Below are positions 57,301 through 64,000 of a stretch of 64,000 bases of DNA, piece after piece. The stretch spans positions 6,420,501-6,484,500 of the forward strand of contig CP126192.1 in assembly GCA_030272155.1 (NCBI GenBank), written 5' to 3'. Source of the stretch: Tetradesmus obliquus. Taxonomy: Eukaryota > Chlorophyta > Chlorophyceae > Sphaeropleales > Scenedesmaceae. The position numbers and the translations under genes are program-made. The notes beneath the pieces are model-generated. The model made no database searches. It saw nothing but the letters and a program-made list of their open reading frames with translations, and was not told the DNA's origin. Each line of letters begins with the position of its first letter. Position 1 is the stretch's first letter.

Positions 57301-59024
57301 GGGGCTGCGGTGGGGCCAGCGGGCCGCACTGCCCCACCGGAGATGCTGGCATGGCTGACGCCTATGTCATGGCTGCTGCCAGGCACCTGCACAGCCTTAA
57401 CCCACACATGCAGGTGCGCACATTATGGCACTGCACAGATGTGCAGAATGCATTGTACACAATGCAGCCAGAGTTTGCATGACACAAGCTGTGCTTACGT
57501 TTCAACTGCGGCAGAAGTCACGAGCCAGCTGGCAGCATAGCTCGATGCTGTTGAAGGCATGCTGCCACGCATGCTGCTGTACAGCAATGCTGGCTGCCGT
57601 TCATTTGTGTTGATGACATGCTATGCAGCCCAGCGCATGCCTGTCCTTCTCGTGGTGATAGCTCCGACGAGCATAGGCTGGCGCAGGCCCGCCTGCTCGT
57701 TTGTGACATGTTACATTTGCTGCTCATGCCCCAGGTGCTGTGTGAGCTGAGCCAGTGCAGCTCTCTGGTGTTCCTGGACCCCCTGGGCAGCCTGCTGGAC
57801 TGGCGCTGCGGCGAAGCAGCTGCAGCAGCAGCAACGCCAGCCTTCATGTCTGGTGGGGTGCTGCTGCCACAGATGCTAGACAGCTTGACCTGTCAGGTGA
57901 GGGGCTGTGTATTTGCTATGCTCTGCGCGAGGTGTGGGAGGTGTTGTGCTGGCATACTACAGAAGGCAGTGCTGCTGTGAGCAGCTGGCCTTGTTCAACC
58001 CTTCGTTTGTTGTGCGTCTAAGGAGCAACCTCTCTTGTTTGACGCTTGCACAGTCGTGCTGGCAACACGTGGCAAACAAGCCGCAGTGCTGTTTGGGGTG
58101 GTGCTGCATACTCTACCATGCCACCGCGTGTAGATGTTGCAGCAGTGATTCTTATGCTGTTGGGAAGGGTTCAGTTCACTGATACCCATCTGTGCCGGGC
58201 TGCTTGCAGGCACTATACAGCTGCGGCACGCCCCGCATCATCAGCCAGCTGCTGACGCAGTGGCACTCGCAGCCAAGCGGCAGCGGCGGAGGCGTGCTGC
58301 TGCAGCTGCCAGTCGCCGACTTCCCCTGTGATACCTTTGGGCAGCTCTTTGCCTGGCTGGTGGGCTGCGGCATGGTGTGCTGCGGGCTGTACCGCTGTGC
58401 AGAAGTGGCAGAGCTGGGTGGCAGAGAGATCTGCTACGTGTACACCAACCCAGATGGGGTGAGCGGCTGCTTGTGACGCCTTGTTGCCCGGTTAACAGCT
58501 GCAGCGTCCTGGTTGAGGCTGTATGCGCTGTGATAACCGCAGCCGTGGCATGGTTCTCTGCACTCATCGTCGTAACACTAATGAACCCACAGCAATGCTC
58601 TCTGCACTGACACCTTGTACCGCATGCCTGGGTGCACGCTCACTACCAGCTCTGTGCATTGTGGAGCACAGTCCAGTGTTTGGCAACGGTGAAAACCACC
58701 GACTCCAGCACTCTGGCAACTCTGTGCCTGCAGGACACACAACTGCATGCAACAGACCAAGCATATGTGCTGGTGCCGCACAGCAGCAACTGCCAGGCTG
58801 GTGGTGCAGGAGGCAAGCCTACAGGGTCAAACACTCCAATTGCAGAACCCACTGGGTTGGTGGTTGCAGCTCTAGCTGGAGCAGCTGCGTTAGCAGCAGC
58901 AGCAGCAGCAGCAGATGGCAGCATGCCAACTGTGGCTGTTGTCAAGCAGTCAAAGTGGGCAGCAGCAGCGGCAGCTGTGACAGCAGCAAGGGCTGCTGCG
59001 TCGGGGCCCTCGGGGTCACCATGA
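51317..59024 (+). CDS. Slo/BK-type potassium channel alpha subunit with two RCK domains
   Basis: Tetrameric K+ channel gated by cytosolic RCK domains. Sixteen exons: 51317-51422, 51557-51615, 51816-52019, 52279-52455, 52557-52752, 53144-53303, 53509-53722, 53946-54167, 54464-55081, 55241-56297, 56523-56671, 56865-57046, 57200-57413, 57735-57896, 58210-58458 and 58734-59024 (1419 aa, all in phase). S1 is near residue 40. S4 reads RILRVLRVFRIFRLGKR with five Arg every third residue. The filter is TIGYGDI near 246-252, split by an intron. RCK1 (from about 305) has LQGSCMNNADLARAQVQFAD and SEIKYSLMGQSCLACPGA; RCK2 (from about 1055) ends YVYTNPDGDTQLHATDQAYV. A Ser/Ala-rich linker of about 350 residues joins them. 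No S0 segment is seen, and the acidic calcium bowl is absent. The first intron needs a GC donor (GCAG then GCAAGC). Confidence 0.9.
52858..53008. other. Extreme AT-rich island in the intron that splits the filter codons
   Basis: About 150 bp consisting mostly of A and T (for example AAAAAAAAATCAATTATAAA), against roughly balanced composition everywhere else in the window. No coding frame. It lies in the intron between exons 52557-52752 and 53144-53303 of the channel gene. Confidence 0.9.
56483..56512 (+). repeat. CTG run just upstream of a splice acceptor
   Basis: Nine or so CTG units followed by TTTTGCTGTGCAG, the acceptor of the exon starting at 56523 in the channel gene. Confidence 0.8.
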
Positions 59025-60870
59025 ACATGTGGCTTGCGCAAGGAGAGGCATGTCGGCTTACATGCAACCCACGTGCTCAGCTTGTTGCAGTCATGCATGT
59101 ATCGCATGGGCTTGTTTGTTTTCAAGTTGGAAATCAAGTGAACTGGCAGGGACAAGCAGCAAGACAAGTTGCACCATTAGCGTGTCAAAGTAAATGGCAG
59201 CTTTCTGATGTCAACTGAGCACCAGGAGCAGCTTTTGCTGACGATACAGTGTCCCTTCACGCAGACTAGTGAAGGTTGGTGACGTGAAGAGAAGCAAGTC
59301 AAAAGTGGATTTACACCTTCACAGCTGCTTGCAAAAGGGGAACCAGGGCGGGAGCCGATCCTAAGGCTCCAACCTGCATCTCCCTTCCAAACATGCGTCA
59401 TGGCACAGGCCATGCTGGGAGCCAAACATTGCCCCTTCAGTAACAACCTGATACTGGAAAATTGGCATCCGCAAGATATGTGAAGGAATGGAGTCGAACA
59501 CATCAGAAAATGAGTGCCGACAGGCTGACCATGACACGCTGTCCAGACACCAGCAAAGCTTGCACAGCAACACACAGGCAGGCGCAGGCCAGACGCAACT
59601 GGGCACGCACCCAAGCCTCTGCTGCCACCAGCTAGCTAGTAACGGTCACTGCTGAAGCTTCCGGCCACATCTGTTGTGTTGTGGCTGGCACAAACTGCTT
59701 GCACTTCAGCCAGCTTGCTTTGCAGCAAGGCTCCACTTGAGTGCCATGTGCACAAGCAGGTAGAAAGTTGGCCAAGACCAGATGCCTTAGAATTGTGGCA
59801 CCACCATTGTGGCCGCCACACCATACAGGCAAGAGCACCCCGCAAAAAGTGCTTGACTGGCCATCAGCACCAATGCTGGAAGTAGCATCAGTAGCCTCCA
59901 GCAGCAACTTTTCAACGAAATGCCCCTATGGTAGCTGCAGCCCCGCAACTTTTAACAGGTTCAAGCCAGGTTTGTCATACTCTATTGGTGTCTGCCACAC
60001 AAACCTGGCAAGCCACCTCCCATGCTCCCACAGCAGATAGCACAGCCTAGCATGGGCAGCGTGTGTGCAGTCACACAACTGCCGAGTGCACTGCTAACAC
60101 AAGGGACAGTCCTACCATAGCCATCCCAACATTTGACAGTGCAGTGATGCAATCCATGACAAATCAGGTGGTCAATGGATTGTACAGTTGTTGTCAAGTC
60201 ACTGTGTGCACACAGCTAAACAAACACTAGGCCCCAGCCTGGCCCTGTCTGCTGTCCCGCCACAACCAAATGGCCAACAACTAAACAGTGGGTTTAGAGT
60301 GCCTTCATAATTCACGTACGGGCTGCACCCAAGCTGTGCTATGCGAGGTAAACCTTGCTCCCGTAGCTCACAGCAGTGCTGAGTACTTATTCACGGGGCA
60401 CAGCAACCTGCTGCCCACGTGGCTGCCTGACTACCTGACACTCAAAGGAATGGTGGGTATGCAGCTGCAGGTGCATTGCAGCACCTACTTTCGCATGTTG
60501 CTGCTGGATTTCCTGAACTGAATATGGCTGATTTGACAAGCAAAAAACTGGCTTCCCTGATGAGTGCCCACACCTACTGTGGCCTCCTACAGTAAACAAA
60601 ATAACCGGCACACAAGCAAGTTGTCCATGTCAGGCGTGCCTGCTGCTGTACTGCAAGCGCACATGCAAGGTGCCCCATGTCCCAGCTAGCTGGATATCAG
60701 TTCTGCAGTATGGGGCGCCGCTCCTCAGGCAACGACACATTGGCTTCGAGTCACAGCAGGAGCTGTCTGTACAGGCTGTAGGGGCCAGCAGCTGCAACAG
60801 CAGCTGTAACAGCAGCTACTGCTACTGCTACCTCTACTGCCGCTGCCACTGCTGCTGCTACTGCTGCTGT
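59025..60870. other. Gene-poor region, possibly decayed coding sequence
   Basis: Downstream of the channel gene. Minus-strand open frames at 59177-59614, 59632-59907 and 59982-60197 follow one another and are fairly balanced in composition, so they may be remnants of one old minus-strand gene or mobile element. They have no recognisable domain and no ATG-to-stop continuity. A short plus-strand frame near 60350-60470 (EYLFTGHSNLLPTWLPDY) is similarly orphan. Confidence 0.35.
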
Positions 60871-61299
60871 TTAGCGCATTGGGTGCAGCTGTGTGGCCTG
60901 CCGCTTCACAGGGGGGCAAAAGCTGCTTTCTGAGTCCTCCGGAGCACGGAATAAGCGCAGGGTTGGCCGCCTCAACGCGCAGTCCTGCTGTGAGTCGTCC
61001 GTGACAGCAACCGGAATGACCAGGGTCAGCTGTGTCCTCAAACGCTTCCTGCTGCCTGTAACTCCCGCCTGCTGCTGTGGACGCTCCAAAACCTTTTGTC
61101 TGGGGCTAGGAGAGTGCAGGGCGTGCCTCCCGCTGCGGTGGTGCTGCGTTTTGCCTGCCTCTTGCTTGGTGACCTCTTTGGCGGGCCTGCGGCAAACAAT
61201 ATATGTTAGACAGCTGTTTTAGAAGACATTAATGCTAACTGGACGCTTGTCTGAGCAGTTTGCAGCAACGCACCCGCACTGCAAGACGAGCCCTTGCAT
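60871..61299 (-). CDS. Small basic protein of unknown function, two exons
   Basis: Exon 1 (61274-61299) starts with ATG and codes MQGLVLQCG. Exon 2 (60871-61186) continues in frame to a TAA stop, giving 113 aa. The protein is rich in Arg, Gln, Lys and Pro, has a likely nuclear-localisation cluster (GSRKRLRTQL), and ends VKRQATQLHPMR. Its even composition and lack of trinucleotide runs argue for real coding sequence. I recognise no family. The first exon is very short and rests on splice-site and phase agreement only, so the true start could be elsewhere. Confidence 0.5.
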
Positions 61300-62834
61300 T
61301 TCGTTCAGCACAGAACAGACGGATATGTTGGCCTCCATGCACATTTTTATCGAAAGTTGAAGTAGGTAGCAAAGCGCGCTGGTATGAGCGCCTTGCACGG
61401 CCGCAGTAGACTATATCCCTCGTCCATGGCCGTTTGTGACGAAGTTTGAACCTAGTCAACGTTACGCATACCGGGCCAACCACGCGCCCAAACAGATCAA
61501 AGAAAACTCTATAATACTTCAAATTAATATATGTAAATTTGTTGATACGCTTAGGCCACATATTCTACCCTTACGGCAGCAACCGGGAATTTCCCTCGCG
61601 CCAGTATTTCAAATGAGAAGGCTGCGCTGCAGCTTTTGCACACTGAAAAGGATGTAATAAAGCTTGAAAACAAATGAAAAAGCGAAGTACCGTGTGTTTG
61701 GTCTGGCTGGTTGAACCGTTGTTGACTTTGCTGTTGCTGCTGCCGCGTGCTGCGACTGTTTGACGGTCAATGACCGCGCAGAGCATAACGCACTTCCGTG
61801 ATATCATCGTGGCAACACAACACTCGTTGTTATATGATCACAAGACCCCAATAGGTGGTGATGAAGGTCAGGGAACTGGGCTAACCAGTCAACCTACCTG
61901 GTACCTTCCCACTGTAGTGTAGACTACCCTGGGAGTGGCACTGGGGGCTGACTCAGCTGGTCGAACCAGCACAGCCTGGCTGATTGTTGCACTGGGCACC
62001 GGGGTGTAGGGTGGTCAACCCCTTGGTTAATTGCTCAGCAACTTGAAGGATATTACAAAGATGGAGCATAACCATGCTGTCCTGGCTGTCTGACCTGCCA
62101 GCAATAGCTGTGGCGAACAGCTTGATGATCATCATGATGCATGCATCCTTATGCTTGAGCACACACTGTTTCAGATTCAGGTTATACAACGGCACATCAG
62201 GCACGCCATGCACAGCAGGTTGCCCACTCCTTGAAGCCAAGGCCATGCTCTACACAGCCACACGCAACTGTGTTTGGAGTGCTGGGCTGGTGTACTACAC
62301 CCCTAGCAGGGGCTGGGCCACCATGTGAGCTGAGCAGAAGTGGGCCACCAGCTGCTGCTGCTGCTGCTGGTGGTGCTGCTGCTGCTTCTGGTGGTGGTGG
62401 TGGTGGTGGTGCTGCTGCTGCCGCTGCCGCTGCTGCTACGTTAACTCAGCTGCGCCAGCAGCCCGCATGCGGCATGCAGGCTGAGGTGCGTGAGGCGTGC
62501 ACAGGCACTGTGTAGCTCAACCTCCTGCAACTTGGCTGTGTAAACAACATGAGCTGACGCCAAGCACTGCTGAATGGCACACACACATGCTCGTGCACGC
62601 CCAGCTGATGCAGTGTCCAGCCAGAAAATGGGTTGATGCTTCAAAGGGGGGCTCCCCCTTGTGCGGTCAAATGTAAAAGGACGAATTTTTACGGCTCCAG
62701 GATCCAGAAGGACCGTGGTTAATGCATAGCTGTGCACCTTCAAGCAATGCTGGACCAATGCTGGAATGATCTGGTCACTGCACTGCAGGATTCAGCCACA
62801 AGAGCTTTGCTGGAGGTGTATACTCAACAGCGCA
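61300..62834. other. Intergenic, AT-rich left part, trinucleotide-rich right part
   Basis: Left of about 61900 the DNA is AT-richer. At 62350-62440 there is a compound CTG/GGTGGT tract. Two minus-strand frames (61953-62246 and 62441-62758) are moderately well mixed but do not join neighbouring exons by phase, so they are not called. Confidence 0.35.
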
Positions 62835-63596
62835 TCAGCTGTTGGCATGGCCCTCGTGCTGCTGCTGCTGCACCCCGCTGTGATGCTGCTCAGGCGCATT
62901 CCATAGCTCCGAGTGCTGTGCAGGGCCCTCCGTCCACTGCTCTTGCTGCTGCTGCCGATGCTGCTGTTGCAAGGCCTGCCAGTTGTCCAGAGCTTGCTGC
63001 ACCGCCTGCTCTGCCTCTGCCCTGCGCCGTGCATCCCATCTTGCAGCAGTGGCCTGCAGGCAGGTGCACAAGTGCAGCAGACAGCAGGCACTGTCACAGG
63101 CGCACACCTCGGCCAATGACTAAGCAGCATGTATATGGAACAATGTGCCTGCCACTAAAGGCCAGGCAATTGAGCCTGCCAGCGCCTGCACGGTGTCCCA
63201 CTGGGGCAGGTGGCACTTCCGCGCACAAAACATCTGTTGCATGGCATACTGAACAAGGGCTGCAGCTCACCCCTAGCGGCCCCGGCTGCAACACTTCTAC
63301 CACCTCTTGCACAGACCGCTCCAAGGACCTGCGGAAACACAATTCTGCAGTTGAACGCCAACACAGAGCAGCACAGCCAGCAGTTGCAACTCCTGCAGCA
63401 CCTGCTGCCCTCACCTGGCTGCCCGCTGTGACTGCTGCAGCACGTTGCCTGCGAGTTGCAGAGTTACATCAGATATCATATCGTTTTGGGCTTGCATGTC
63501 CTGGTAGATGGCTAGAGGACACCATGGGTGCCAACGCATGACAACAGCTACTGTTCCTGCTGCTCACCAAGCGCTTTGAGGAACTGCATAGCTGCT
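62835..63596 (-). CDS. Unknown coiled-coil protein, C-terminal exons
   Basis: Four exons join in phase: 63568-63596, 63415-63448, 63271-63328 and 62835-63053 (stop TGA 62835-62837). They code AMQFLKALGNVLQQSQRAAR, then SLERSVQEVVEVLQPGPLG, then an Arg/Glu/Gln-rich helix (RWDARRRAEAEQAVQQALDN) and a Gln/His-rich end. The heptad-like pattern suggests coiled coil. The 5' part was not found; it may lie before 63600 or past the window edge. I recognise no family. Confidence 0.5.
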
Positions 63597-63980
63597 CTGC
63601 TGATGCAAAACCACCACTCCAAGGAAGGGATCACTGCGAACACAGGCTTAGACGCAGCACGCCACAGCTGCAGCTATTGTTGCATGCTCACCAGAATTCA
63701 CACAGACGGTCACACCCTCACACCCAGCGTGTCAGTTAGCTGTTTGCGCAACTCCATTTTATTCTATCTTTCTCTTCAAGTGGGCTAAACTTGTTGTTGC
63801 AACGCGTGTGGCCTCGAACCTGTTGCAGCCACCGCTGCCCACCCATTTCGCACTTTCGGCAGCCAGCAAGTGCCGAGCGGCTGCTGTGAAAGGGCAGCTA
63901 CCGCAGTGTTCATTTGTTCTTCTTTCTTCAGCTTTCTTCAGCTTTCTGAACGTTGCCTCAAGTAGCAGGAGCGCCACGCC

Positions 63981-64000
63981 ATGGCGTCTGCCTCTACTCT
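63981..64000 (+). CDS. Possible start of a gene running off the window
   Basis: ATG in a CGCC-ATGG context followed by Ala-Ser-Ala-Ser-Thr codons, as at the start of an organelle leader. Only 20 bases are visible, so this is a weak call. It would be divergent from the coiled-coil gene. Confidence 0.3.

Overview
This is nuclear DNA from a eukaryotic green alga, probably a chlorophyte. The genes are split into many short exons with GT-AG introns (a few look like GC-AG). CAG/CTG runs are everywhere, in introns, UTRs and as poly-Ala/poly-Gln in exons. One gene matches the nuclear-encoded chloroplast sulfate permease known from green algae, and several proteins start with organelle-type leaders. 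Placement in the Chlorophyceae (Sphaeropleales-like) is inference from composition and gene content. No prokaryotic operon, CRISPR or plasmid feature is present.

Layout. 1-943 (+): last three exons of the mitochondrial pyruvate dehydrogenase E2 subunit. About 2-8 kb: gene-poor, T-poor repetitive DNA with a tRNA-like element at its left edge. 8.6-16.5 kb (-): a tandem pair of choloylglycine-hydrolase-family genes. The left copy is intact (9 exons, 416 aa). The right copy is broken by a 414-bp MITE-like insertion, a 1-nt deletion and a partial exon duplication. 18.2-20.9 kb (-) and 21.3-23.6 kb (+): two divergent unknown genes rich in Ala tracts. 25.5-28.1 kb (-): a predicted plastid multi-pass membrane protein built of two repeated halves. 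28.6-31.2 kb (+): an acid/gastric-type lipase. 33.6-36.0 kb (-): chloroplast sulfate permease SULP. 37.0-40.4 kb (+): the WTAP/FIP37 subunit of the m6A writer complex. 40.9-43.2 kb (+): an unknown protein. 45.0-50.5 kb (-): mRNA cap guanine-N7 methyltransferase with a very long low-complexity tail and a stray antisense kinase exon in an intron. 51.3-59.0 kb (+): a 16-exon Slo/BK-type potassium channel. 60.9-61.3 kb and 62.8-63.6 kb (-): two small unknown genes. A new gene may start at 63981 (+).

How the genes work together. They are unrelated housekeeping and accessory genes, as expected for a nuclear chromosome. Two act on mRNA methylation (FIP37 for m6A, RNMT for the cap) and lie about 5 kb apart, which may be chance. 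The exon models given here were joined by hand from splice sites and reading phase. All stated exon lengths keep frame, except where a break is described.

The most unusual signal is structural. In at least five places (CGH copy A exon 2, the 18.5-kb gene, two introns of FIP37, and the cap methyltransferase) short tandem duplications cover an exon-intron junction. They leave extra intact or decaying copies of a splice site with its flanking exon sequence inside the intron.
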